Origin: Gemmatimonas aurantiaca
Lineage (GTDB): Bacteria > Gemmatimonadota > Gemmatimonadetes > Gemmatimonadales > Gemmatimonadaceae
NCBI RefSeq assembly: GCF_037190085.1
Contig: NZ_JBBCJO010000004.1
Span: 186,001 to 250,000, forward strand
Length of the DNA: 64,000 nucleotides
Reading direction: 5' to 3'
The position numbers and the translations under genes were made by a program. This document shows positions 1 through 6,961 of the stretch, piece after piece; the first letter of the stretch is position 1; every line of letters starts with the position of its first letter. The notes under the pieces were generated by a model. That model did no database searches, had not been told where the DNA came from, and was given only the letters and a program-made list of their open reading frames with translations.

Positions 1-606
1 CCGCGCGCGCCCATCGGTCTGGTGGGGGTGTCACTGGGTGGCAACGTGCTCTGCAAGCTGCTGGGCGAGCATGCCGACACCCTGCCGGCGCAGGTGGTGG
101 GTGCGGTGGCCATGTCCGTTCCTTTCGATCTGGCGCGTGCATGCCAGCACATCGGACGGGGGTTCGGCGCCGTGTACGAACGGGCATTCCTGCGTTCGCT
201 CGTGCCCAAGGCGCTGGCCAAGATCGCCCGTCACCCCGAGCTGGCGGCGCTGGGCCGGGTGGCAGACGCCCGGACGCTCTGGCAATTCGACGATGCGTTC
301 ACCGCGCCCGTGCACGGCTTCCGCGATGCAGCCGACTACTACGCCCGCTCGAGCTCCCTGCCGTTCCTCTCCCGCATCGCCCACCCGACGCTGCTGCTCA
401 GTGCGGTGGACGATCCGTTCCTGCCATCCGATGTCCTGGATGCGGTGCGCGACACGATCCGCGGCACGACGGTCGTGAGTGCGGAGTTTCCCGCCCGGGG
501 TGGTCACGTGGGCTTCACCGCCGGTCGCTGGCCCTGGGCGGCGTGGTACTACGGCGAATGGCGGGCGGCAGAGTTCCTGACGCCTCATCTGCACGCGTTC
601 GGGTGA
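1..606 (+). CDS. YheT-family alpha/beta hydrolase, 5'-truncated by the window edge
   Basis: The frame is open from base 1, so the N-terminus lies outside the window. The visible part holds the nucleophile elbow GVSLGG near its start, an acid candidate in SAVDDPF, and a late histidine in RGGHVGF. That is the Ser-Asp-His order of the alpha/beta hydrolase fold. GVSLGGNVLCKLLGE closely resembles the YheT/EMB8 subgroup, whose substrate is not established; carboxylesterase activity is the usual annotation. About 201 residues are visible, roughly the C-terminal two thirds of a YheT protein. An in-frame ATG does not occur before the elbow, so the true start must be upstream of the window. Confidence 0.85.
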   Translation, partial: PRAPIGLVGVSLGGNVLCKLLGEHADTLPAQVVGAVAMSVPFDLARACQHIGRGFGAVYERAFLRSLVPKALAKIARHPELAALGRVADARTLWQFDDAFTAPVHGFRDAADYYARSSSLPFLSRIAHPTLLLSAVDDPFLPSDVLDAVRDTIRGTTVVSAEFPARGGHVGFTAGRWPWAAWYYGEWRAAEFLTPHLHAFG

Positions 607-781
607 CCGGGTCCCGGGCTCGGCTGTGGATCCATCATGTATGAGGATGATGGGCCGGTCGTCGCCGCCGACCAGCCGAACCGGGAGAACTACGGAGATG
701 CCTCCCGAAATGGCCGGAATGGGCTTTTTTTGAAGGAATGGCGGATGCCCGCCTGAGTCGCCCCCGAACAGGAACACCGTC

Positions 782-1345
782 GTGACCGCAGTTGCTCTTG
801 GTTTTCTCCTCACTGGCCTCGTGCTCGGGGTCTACGCGATGCTGTATGGCACCGAGCGATCGGTGCAGCCGGTGGTCGCCCCGCACGAACGTCGCAGTGA
901 GCACGATCCCGCCGCCGAACCGTCGCCGGCTTTCAACCTGGCGAGCATCGCGGCCTTTGCCGTGGGGTTCGGCCTGACGGGGTATCTGCTCACCCGCGCC
1001 AATGACTGGGCCTGGTACTGGCACCTGTTCATCGCGCTGGCCGCCGGTGGCGCGACGTACGTGCTGCAGACGCTGCTGATGGCGCGGTGGGCCATCCCCG
1101 GTGCGCGGGCCGATCAGGTGGACGAGCGGTATCTGCTGCAGGGCACCCTGGCGCGCATCACCGAGGCCGTCCCGGCCGAGGGTGCGGGCCAGTTGCAGTA
1201 TGCGCTCGATGGACGGGAGTATCACCTGCCCGCGCGCAGCATGGACGGCCGCGCGTTTGCCGTGGGCACCGATGTGGTGATCGATCGGGTGGAGCAGGGC
1301 ACGGCGTACGCGGAACCCTGGGCCGATGTGGAGCAACGGCTCTGA
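782..1345 (+). CDS. Small membrane protein with C-terminal soluble domain (NfeD/OB-like?)
   Basis: 187 residues from a GTG start. There is an N-terminal membrane segment (about residues 3-23), a short hydrophilic linker rich in charged residues, then two hydrophobic segments (about 52-72 and 78-100). A soluble tail of about 85 residues follows, containing GTLARITEAVPAEG and ending in a beta-rich stretch. This layout recalls YqiJ/NfeD-like proteins, where an OB-type domain follows the membrane part. The resemblance is by architecture only, so no function is assigned. Its stop overlaps the start of the next gene by one base (TGATG), so the two are probably co-translated. A T7 run lies 50 bases upstream, but no clear Shine-Dalgarno precedes the GTG. 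Confidence 0.7.
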   Translation: MTAVALGFLLTGLVLGVYAMLYGTERSVQPVVAPHERRSEHDPAAEPSPAFNLASIAAFAVGFGLTGYLLTRANDWAWYWHLFIALAAGGATYVLQTLLMARWAIPGARADQVDERYLLQGTLARITEAVPAEGAGQLQYALDGREYHLPARSMDGRAFAVGTDVVIDRVEQGTAYAEPWADVEQRL

Positions 1346-1716
1346 TGCCGGGCACCTGGACATGGTGGGACGCGATCATCTTCATCGCCGTCATCCTTGC
1401 GCTCAAGGCGACCATGTTCTGGCTGCTCACCACGATATTTCTCCGCATGATCACCGAGGGCGACCGCTGCCCCGTGTGTGATGGCGAAACCCAGGCCGTC
1501 GAACGCAGTGGCTGGTGGCGCATCTTCGGGTCGGCGTCCCGCAGCCGCCGGAGCTGGTGCGTCGAGTGCGGGTGGGAAGGCCTGCTGCGTCGCAGCGATG
1601 AATGGGTGGCGCGCGAACGGGAGCGGCGACGGGCCTGGAGTCAGGTCAACGAAGTCCGCGCCCGGGCGCAGTCCCGATCAGCGGCGGGGTCCGGTCCGGG
1701 TTCCCGTGCCGGGTAG
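1345..1716 (+). CDS. Single-span membrane protein with CxxC zinc-ribbon-like pairs
   Basis: 123 residues starting at the ATG that overlaps the previous stop codon. The N-terminus has one membrane helix (about residues 8-36). It is followed by CPVC and, about 30 residues later, CVEC in a CVECGWEG context, which is the four-cysteine pattern of a small zinc ribbon. The last 40 residues are highly charged and arginine-rich, then serine/glycine-rich and probably disordered. The zinc ribbon presumably faces the cytoplasm. No family name is recognised. Overlap with the upstream membrane protein suggests the two work together. The start at 1345 is preferred over longer upstream frames because those antiparallel the neighbour's coding sequence. 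Confidence 0.65.
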   Translation: MPGTWTWWDAIIFIAVILALKATMFWLLTTIFLRMITEGDRCPVCDGETQAVERSGWWRIFGSASRSRRSWCVECGWEGLLRRSDEWVARERERRRAWSQVNEVRARAQSRSAAGSGPGSRAG

Positions 1717-1744
1717 TAGTGGCGAGCGCTGGATCAGCGCTGGA

Positions 1745-2047
1745 TCACGTGCCGGATGACGGGCGGACGCCCGACACGAACAACTGCAGCCATTCGGGCC
1801 AGTTGCCGCTCAGTTCGAAGAAGTCGTCGAAGTACACGAGTCCCGCGTCTTCCAACTGCGCGAGGAGATCGCTCACGCTCTCCTCTCCCATCACCGGACC
1901 GATGGCGATGAGATTGCCTTCCACACGGAATTCGTCGGCCGTGAGGTTCAGGGCTTCGTCGAACTGGGCGCGGGTGAGATTGACCCGTTCGAAGGCGCTC
2001 TTCCGGATGATGAGCGTGGGCGCGGTGTGTGACAGATTCAGCGGCAT
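1745..2047 (-). CDS. Conserved 100-residue protein, function unknown
   Basis: The protein begins MPLNLSHTAPTLIIRK and is rich in acidic and hydrophobic residues, with no membrane helix or signal peptide. The stretch FDEALNLTADEF and the ending NWPEWLQLFVSG look like a compact soluble alpha/beta domain. The start at 2047 is chosen because a TAGTAT hexamer (complement of 2053-2058) ends 5 nt before this ATG and there is no Shine-Dalgarno, which suggests a leaderless message. Longer versions of the frame run antisense through mnmG and are rejected. It is divergent from mnmG, with only 30 bases between the two starts, so the promoters must overlap. Confidence 0.65.
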   Translation of the reverse strand: MPLNLSHTAPTLIIRKSAFERVNLTRAQFDEALNLTADEFRVEGNLIAIGPVMGEESVSDLLAQLEDAGLVYFDDFFELSGNWPEWLQLFVSGVRPSSGT

Positions 2048-2077
2048 GCCGAATACTACCGTCGTGAGAGGTGAGTT

Positions 2078-4003
2078 TTGAGGGGTTTCGAGGCGTCCTT
2101 CGACGTGATCGTGATCGGTGGGGGCCACGCCGGCACCGAAGCGGCCGTGGCCGCGGCACGATCGGGCGCGCAGGTGGCGCTGATCACGGGGGCGCTGGAG
2201 CAGATCGGACAGCTCTCCTGCAATCCGGCGATCGGGGGGATCGCCAAGGGCACCGTGGTGCGTGAAATCGACGCGCTGGGCGGCATCATGGCGCGTGCCA
2301 CCGATCAGGCGACGGTGCAGTTCCGGATGCTCAATCGCGGCAAGGGTCCCGCGGTGTGGGCACCGCGCGCGCAGTGCGATCGTGGTCTCTATCGGCGCGC
2401 CGTGCGGCAGTTGCTCGAAGCGCAGCCATTGCTGACGACCATCCAAGGCATGGTGGCGCGTCTGCTCTTCGATGACGCGGCCAGTGCCTCGGGTGGAGGA
2501 ACGCGCCGGGTGGCTGGTGTCGAGACGGTGGAGGGGCGGCGCTTCGGCGCACGCGCGGTGGTGCTCACCACGGGCACGTTCGGCCGCGGCACCATGCACA
2601 TCGGCACGAGCACGCGCATCAGTGGTGGACGCGCAGGCGAAGCACCTTCCGTGCACCTTGGCCAGCAACTCGACGCCGAGGGGTTGACGACGGAGCGATT
2701 CAAGACGGGAACGCCGCCGCGCATCGATGGACGCAGCGTGGATTTTTCGCGCTTCGACCGACAGGACAGCGAGATCGCGCTCTTCGATTATGCGTGGTCG
2801 CACTTCTGGACCACGTCGCGTGTCGCTGCCGATGGCTCGACGCGTCATCCGCCGCAGATGCCGTGCTGGGTGGGATGGCTGGAAGAGGCGGGCACACGAC
2901 TCATTGCCGATCACATCAACGAGTCGGCGATGTATGGTGGCGCGATCGCATCGCGTGGGCCGCGCTACTGTCCGAGTGTCGAAGACAAGGTGGTGAAGTT
3001 TCCCGACAAGGTGCGGCACCAGCTCTTCCTCGAGCCGGAGGGGCACGACACGACCGAGTTGTACGTGAATGGTCTGTCCACGTCACTGCCGGCGCCGGTG
3101 CAACTGGCGATTCTGCGCAGTGTGCCGGGTCTCGAGTCGGTCCGCATGACACGTGCGGGCTACGCCATCGAATACGACTACTATCCGCCCACGCAGCTCT
3201 GGCCGTCGCTGGGTTCGCGCGCGATCGACGGATTGTTTTTTGCGGGGCAGGTGAACGGGACCACCGGCTATGAAGAGGCCGGTGGACAGGGTGTGCTGGC
3301 GGGTCTCAATGCGGCGCGTTTCACGCAGGATCGTGAACCGATCGTCCTGGGGCGTGAGACGAGCTACATCGGGGTGCTGATCAACGATCTGGTGACGCGC
3401 GGGGTCGACGAGCCGTATCGATTGTTCACGTCGCGCAGTGAGTTCCGCCTGACGGTGCGACAGGACAATGCGCTGTCGCGTCTGGGATCGATCGCGGAGG
3501 CGGCAGGTCTGTGGACCGACGAGGAACTGACGGTGTTGCACGCGCGATTGGGTGCGGTGCGCGAGGCGATGCGATTGGCCGAGGCGACGAGCATGAGTCC
3601 GGACATCGCCGATCCGATTCTCGTGGCCGCGGGCTCGCGTCCACTGGTGCATGCGGTGCGCGCGGTGGAGCTGGCGCGTCGCAACGATGTCACGCTGCAG
3701 TCGTTGTTCGAGGCGGCGGGTGTGGGCGACGGATTGCCGCGTGATGCGGTGGTGGGCGCGGAGCTCGAGATCAAGTACGCGGGATATTTCGAGCGGGAGC
3801 GCCAGCAGGCGGAACGTCTGGCGGCGCAGGGCGCCATCGTGTTGTCGGCCGCGCTGGATTATGCGTCGATGCGGACGCTGTCGATCGAGGCCCGTCAGAA
3901 GCTGGAGCGTCTTCGGCCGGGGACGCTGGCGCAGGCGAGTGCGATTCCGGGGATCAGTCCGGCCGATCTGCAGAACCTGGTTCTGGAGATCCGGCGACGG
4001 TAA
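2078..4003 (+). CDS. mnmG: tRNA uridine-5-carboxymethylaminomethyl(34) synthesis enzyme MnmG
   Basis: MnmG (GidA) is the FAD-binding subunit that, with MnmE, installs the cmnm5 group on the wobble uridine (U34) of several tRNAs, using methylene-tetrahydrofolate and glycine or ammonium. The N-terminal FVxVIGGGHAGTEAA dinucleotide-binding motif is at about residues 9-22. SCNPAIGGIAKG, the family's GTFGRGTMHIG and the GYEEAGGQG FAD region are all present, and a C-terminal helical domain ends the protein. The length of 641 residues is in the family range. The TTG at 2078 is the only canonical start placed sensibly before the FAD motif. Its partner mnmE lies at 47.5 kb rather than beside it, so the classical mnmE-mnmG-parAB cluster is split here. 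Confidence 0.97.
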   Translation: MRGFEASFDVIVIGGGHAGTEAAVAAARSGAQVALITGALEQIGQLSCNPAIGGIAKGTVVREIDALGGIMARATDQATVQFRMLNRGKGPAVWAPRAQCDRGLYRRAVRQLLEAQPLLTTIQGMVARLLFDDAASASGGGTRRVAGVETVEGRRFGARAVVLTTGTFGRGTMHIGTSTRISGGRAGEAPSVHLGQQLDAEGLTTERFKTGTPPRIDGRSVDFSRFDRQDSEIALFDYAWSHFWTTSRVAADGSTRHPPQMPCWVGWLEEAGTRLIADHINESAMYGGAIASRGPRYCPSVEDKVVKFPDKVRHQLFLEPEGHDTTELYVNGLSTSLPAPVQLAILRSVPGLESVRMTRAGYAIEYDYYPPTQLWPSLGSRAIDGLFFAGQVNGTTGYEEAGGQGVLAGLNAARFTQDREPIVLGRETSYIGVLINDLVTRGVDEPYRLFTSRSEFRLTVRQDNALSRLGSIAEAAGLWTDEELTVLHARLGAVREAMRLAEATSMSPDIADPILVAAGSRPLVHAVRAVELARRNDVTLQSLFEAAGVGDGLPRDAVVGAELEIKYAGYFERERQQAERLAAQGAIVLSAALDYASMRTLSIEARQKLERLRPGTLAQASAIPGISPADLQNLVLEIRRR

Positions 4004-4098
4004 GACCGGTCGAGGTATGGGTTGGGGGCCTTTGGGGGAAGCCTGGGGTGGGAACGTGCGGCTGGCGGCGGGTTTTGGGGGAAACCTTGGGTTTGATG

Positions 4099-4155
4099 GG
4101 GCGCCCCTGCGGGGCGCGATACCCGCAGGATGAACGGCGGATACCTGCAGGATGG
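4099..4155 (+). repeat. Composite dispersed repeat, copy 1
   Basis: The unit starts with a perfect 7-bp hairpin (4101-4107 with 4111-4117, loop TGC). It continues with two direct copies of a GATACC(n)GCAGGAT motif separated by GAACGGCG. The same arrangement, hairpin plus doubled motif, occurs in the opposite orientation at 5776-5829, with a diverged hairpin stem but nearly identical motif and spacer. Two copies in 1.7 kb of intergenic DNA, none in coding sequence, suggest a REP-like element. Confidence 0.7.
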
Positions 4156-4219
4156 ACAACGAAGAGAGCGGCGCTGGTGGTCAGACGGGGTTGTCTCCTT
4201 CTCCAATAGTATGGGTGCG

Positions 4220-4259
4220 AACGGTGGCGTCTGGATACGACGTCGCCGTTTTTTCTTTT
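4220..4259 (+). terminator. Intrinsic terminator downstream of mnmG
   Basis: A 12-bp stem (4220-4231 with 4239-4250, two G-U wobbles) with a 7-nt loop is followed directly by TTTTCTTTT. It is oriented to stop plus-strand transcription from mnmG, or from any short transcript across the preceding repeat. It marks the edge between GC-rich and AT-rich DNA. Confidence 0.8.
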
Positions 4260-4596
4260 GAATGGGAGATTGCGAGAGAGTTTTCCTTTATATGGGATAT
4301 TTTTTGAGAAAGTGCGCTATTGATGATTTGATAGTGATTTATGAGTGTCTTTGTATCTTGAATTGTGTTTCCTTTCTGTCCCAGGAATATCACCTTCATT
4401 AAGAGAGGGCTTAGCGAAAAAACCATTGTGTTTTGTTAGTGGCGCTATAGAGTTCAATGTCTTGACATGTGTGCAAGATTTTGGGGTATTGGCGTCTCCT
4501 TTGGTGTATGGAACGGATCCCTGAACTTTGGTAACGGATCGGGGTGATCGTTGGCAGGATTTCGTGGTATGACCTTTTCCCTCAGGGGGTTTTCAT

Positions 4597-5337
4597 ATGC
4601 GTCGTTTCTGGTCGAAGCGTTCGATGGTGTCCATGACGGCCATGGGCTTCGCGGCGGTGTCTCCGCGTGTGGTGGCCGCGCAGACCGAGTCGGTTCAGCC
4701 GCCGGCAATCATGGTGACGGCCCGTGGCGAGGTGCAGGTGACGCCCGACCGGGCGCGGGTGCAGGTCGGGGTGGAGACGCAGGCCAAGACTGCGGCGATC
4801 GCGGCGCAGGAGAACAACAAGAAGCAGACGGCGATCCTGGCGGCCATCCGTGCGCTGGGTATTCCGGCGGCCCAGATCCAGACGCTCAACTACAGCGTCG
4901 CGCCGGTCCAGCGGTACGACGAGAAGGAACGCCGCGTGGTGATCGACGGCTATCGCGTGAGCAACATCGTACAGGTGGAGACGGACAAGCTGGAGCAGGC
5001 CGGTCAGATCATCGATGCGGGTCTGACGAACGGCGCCAACCGGGTGGCGGGGCTGGATTTCCTGGTCAAGGACCGCTCCAAGGCCCAGGAAACTGCGCTG
5101 GCCCAGGCCGTGGCCTCCGCAAAGCGTCAGGCGGAAGTTGCCGCGCAGGCGGCCGGTGGGCGCGTGGCGGAGCTGCTCGAGCTCTCCATCAACGACTTCG
5201 AACAGCCGATGCCCCGTCCCATGATGGCGATGGCCAAGTCCGAAGCCTATGACGCCGGCGCCCCCACGCCGGTGGCCGAAGGCACCACCACCGTCGCAGT
5301 CAGCGTCATGACCCGCTGGCGCTTCGAGAAGCGCTGA
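4597..5337 (+). CDS. SIMPL (DUF541) domain-containing secreted protein
   Basis: 246 residues beginning MRRFWSKRSMVSMTAMG, an N-terminal export signal likely cleaved near VVAAQT. The mature part opens with the beta strand IMVTARGEVQVTPDRARVQVGVE, typical of the SIMPL/DUF541 family. The family's internal halves with QTLNYSVAPV and YRVSNIVQVE follow. SIMPL proteins (Bp26, YggE, the kinase-interacting SIMPL) form oligomeric periplasmic channels or rings; their exact role is unsettled. The start is supported by an AGGGGG element 8-13 bases upstream of the ATG. The gene stands alone between terminators, so it is probably monocistronic. Confidence 0.9.
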   Translation: MRRFWSKRSMVSMTAMGFAAVSPRVVAAQTESVQPPAIMVTARGEVQVTPDRARVQVGVETQAKTAAIAAQENNKKQTAILAAIRALGIPAAQIQTLNYSVAPVQRYDEKERRVVIDGYRVSNIVQVETDKLEQAGQIIDAGLTNGANRVAGLDFLVKDRSKAQETALAQAVASAKRQAEVAAQAAGGRVAELLELSINDFEQPMPRPMMAMAKSEAYDAGAPTPVAEGTTTVAVSVMTRWRFEKR

Positions 5338-5377
5338 TCCTTCAGGAGAAGATCCTCCCAGCGCCAAGCAGGAATCA

Positions 5378-5409
5378 GGGCCCGATCCCATTGGATCGGG
5401 CCCTTTTTT
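5378..5409 (+). terminator. Strong intrinsic terminator after the SIMPL gene
   Basis: A perfect 11-bp stem (5378-5388 with 5393-5403), 4-nt loop CATT, followed by six T residues. It sits 41 bases after the SIMPL stop codon. Confidence 0.93.
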
Positions 5410-5433
5410 GTTGCCGAGGACCTCCGGTCCGCC

Positions 5434-5449
5434 GGTTTCACGTGAAACA
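5434..5449. promoter_or_regulatory. parS: parS centromere site 1
   Basis: The core GTTTCACGTGAAAC (5435-5448) is the fully conserved bacterial parS palindrome; 15 of 16 positions match the TGTTTCACGTGAAACA consensus. ParB, encoded 1.5 kb downstream, loads as a CTP-dependent clamp at such sites. Confidence 0.95.
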
Positions 5450-5523
5450 GGGGAGGCCAACGGAGGCAGCGGAGGCAGAACCCAATTCTGCGCGACCTTC
5501 ACGAGCAGCCAATGTCTCGCCAC

Positions 5524-5549
5524 CTCCTCCCTGACCAGCTCCCTCCTGC
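5524..5549. repeat. 26-nt repeat, identical copy at 63864-63889
   Basis: The 26 bases from CTCCTCCCTGACC onward are identical, in the same orientation, to 63864-63889 near the right end of the window. Neither copy is in a gene. At this site no pairing arm is obvious; at the other site the repeat is the right arm of a long hairpin. Confidence 0.8.
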
Positions 5550-5612
5550 TTCCTCGCCCGTGGTCCTGTAGTCCCGTGGTCCCTCAAAGAACAAACCACT
5601 CAGACAGCGTAT

Positions 5613-5713
5613 CGCAGATTGAGCAGATGACACAGACGAGCGCAGATAGTGCCAGAACCACGGGGTCAACCCCTGTTTGATCCGCGTCCTCTGCGTCATC
5701 CGCCTCATCTGCG
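5613..5713. repeat. Imperfect palindrome, about 35-bp arms
   Basis: The left arm 5613-5648 (CGCAGATTGAGCAGATGACA...) is similar to the reverse complement of the right arm 5679-5713, with scattered mismatches, around a loop of about 30 bases. It lies between the two parS sites. It could fold as a cruciform or RNA hairpin. Confidence 0.6.
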
Positions 5714-5775
5714 CCATGCGTTGCTGTTGCCGATCCATCCGACACGCGACGCCCCCACGCCCCGCACCACACCAA

Positions 5776-5829
5776 ATCCTGCTGGTATCCGCCGTTCATC
5801 CTGCTGGTATCGCCGCCGCAGGCGGCCCC
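5776..5829 (-). repeat. Composite dispersed repeat, copy 2 (inverted)
   Basis: Read on the minus strand it repeats the plan of 4099-4155: a GC hairpin (stem GCCGCC/GGCGGC on this strand), then GATACCAGCAGGAT, spacer GAACGGCG and a second GATACCAGCAGGAT. The hairpin has changed sequence but kept pairing, which suggests the fold matters. Confidence 0.7.
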
Positions 5830-5893
5830 CAAACAGCCGGTGAATCACCCCCAACTCCGCCCCCTCACCCAGAACCGCCCCCTCCACTGGCTC

Positions 5894-5909
5894 CGTTTCA
5901 CGTGAAACG
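5894..5909. promoter_or_regulatory. parS: parS centromere site 2
   Basis: Carries the perfect 14-bp core GTTTCACGTGAAAC at 5895-5908. It lies 169 bases before the parA start, so ParB bound here could also affect parAB transcription. Confidence 0.95.
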
Positions 5910-6077
5910 ATGGCAGATGAGCCTGCCGTACCGTCCATTTCACCCCCTTCCCAAAGCCCAACCGCCAGAAAACGCCGCAAATTGACCCGGAATGAGCTCC
6001 TCGCCATGGTCACCTGCTGAGGTTCTTCCTATACTTCGCGTCCGCGCGCACCCCCCCCCCCACTTCAGCCAGCTCCT

Positions 6078-6839
6078 GTGGGCCGCATTCTCGCTATCGC
6101 CAATCAAAAGGGCGGGGTCGGCAAGACCACCTCCGCCGTCAATCTCGCCGCCTCACTCGCCGTCGCCGAACAGCGCACGCTGCTCATCGACGCCGATCCC
6201 CAGGGCAACGCGACATCGGGGTGCGGCATCGCCCGTGAAGACTTCTCCCTCAACACCTACGACGTGTTGCTCGGGGAAGCCTCCATCGATCAGGCCCTCG
6301 TTCGTGGCGTCCAGTTCCGACACCTCGACGTCCTCCCCACCACTCCCGACCTCGCGGCCGTGGAAGTGGAGCTCGTGGACGCCGAAGACCGGCTCACCCG
6401 CATGCGCGATGCGCTGGCGCCCGTACGGGAGCGCTATGACTTCATCCTGATCGACTGCCCCCCGTCACTCGGGCTCATCACCCTCAACATGCTGGTCGCC
6501 GCGGACGCCCTCCTGATCCCGCTCCAGTGTGAGTACTACGCCCTCGAGGGACTCTCCCAGCTACTCAGCACCGTGCAACGCGTGCAGGACTCGATGAATC
6601 CCACCCTCGATGTCGATGCGGTCCTGCTCACCATGTTCGACAATCGGCTCAATCTGTCCCGACAGGTCGCCGCTGATGCCAGAGCCCACTTCGGCGAGAA
6701 AGTCTTCCAGACCGTCATCCCGCGAAACATCCGCCTGGCCGAAGCCCCCAGCTTCGGGAAGCCCATCGTGGTGTACGATGTCGCCTCCGTCGGCGCCCAG
6801 GCCTACATGGCCGTCGCCCGCGAGATGATGAGCCGATGA
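6078..6839 (+). CDS. parA: Chromosome partitioning ATPase ParA (Soj)
   Basis: 253 residues. ParA is the Walker-type ATPase that positions ParB-parS complexes during chromosome segregation. The deviant Walker A KGGVGKTT is at residues 11-18, Walker A' DADPQGN follows, and Walker B is FILIDCPPSLG. The later NIRLAEAPSFGKP motif is typical of chromosomal ParA/Soj. The protein lacks the N-terminal HTH extension of plasmid type Ia ParA. It starts at a GTG only 16 bases after an 11-base C run, with no good Shine-Dalgarno. The pairing with parB and two nearby parS sites makes the assignment firm. Confidence 0.97.
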   Translation: MGRILAIANQKGGVGKTTSAVNLAASLAVAEQRTLLIDADPQGNATSGCGIAREDFSLNTYDVLLGEASIDQALVRGVQFRHLDVLPTTPDLAAVEVELVDAEDRLTRMRDALAPVRERYDFILIDCPPSLGLITLNMLVAADALLIPLQCEYYALEGLSQLLSTVQRVQDSMNPTLDVDAVLLTMFDNRLNLSRQVAADARAHFGEKVFQTVIPRNIRLAEAPSFGKPIVVYDVASVGAQAYMAVAREMMSR

Positions 6840-6961
6840 GGGATGGGCGATCGACCGGCGAAACGGCTGATCGCACGGACACCATCGCTTGTAAGACCTA
6901 AGACCTACAGGCATCTTTCCCGATTCTTCGACCGGCGCCTTCGCCGGCACCACCATTTCTG

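Larger units (their letters stand above)
4004..4596. other. Gene-free stretch with repeat, terminator and low-GC patch
   Basis: 593 bases between mnmG and the SIMPL-domain gene. The first part (to about 4100) is G-rich. It is followed by a composite repeat (4099-4155) and an intrinsic terminator (4220-4259). From about 4250 to 4550 the composition changes abruptly to AT-rich, unlike anything else in the window. A TTGACA hexamer at 4462-4467 followed 17 bases later by GGTATT is a weak promoter candidate for the downstream gene. A minus-strand frame of 81 codons crosses the terminator and is not called as a gene. Confidence 0.6.
5338..6077. other. 740-base intergenic region before parA: parS sites and repeats
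   Basis: No convincing gene lies here. The stretch holds an intrinsic terminator (5378-5409), two parS palindromes, a 26-nt repeat shared with the far end of the window, a 100-bp imperfect palindrome (5613-5713) and the second copy of the composite repeat (5776-5829). It ends in an 11-base C run (6051-6061) just ahead of parA. Short open frames across it have repeat-derived, low-complexity translations. Confidence 0.75.

Noticed and set aside
637..756. 39-codon frame between the hydrolase and the first membrane protein
   Set aside because: It has an ATG but no ribosome binding site, no recognisable features and no support beyond being open.
4181..4426. Minus-strand frame of 81 codons in the AT-rich patch
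   Set aside because: It crosses the intrinsic terminator hairpin at 4220-4259, has no ribosome binding site and no recognisable protein features.
5649..5985. Open frames across the repeat-rich region before parA
   Set aside because: Their translations are Pro/Arg-rich and derive from the repeats and parS sites; none has a start signal or conserved motif.
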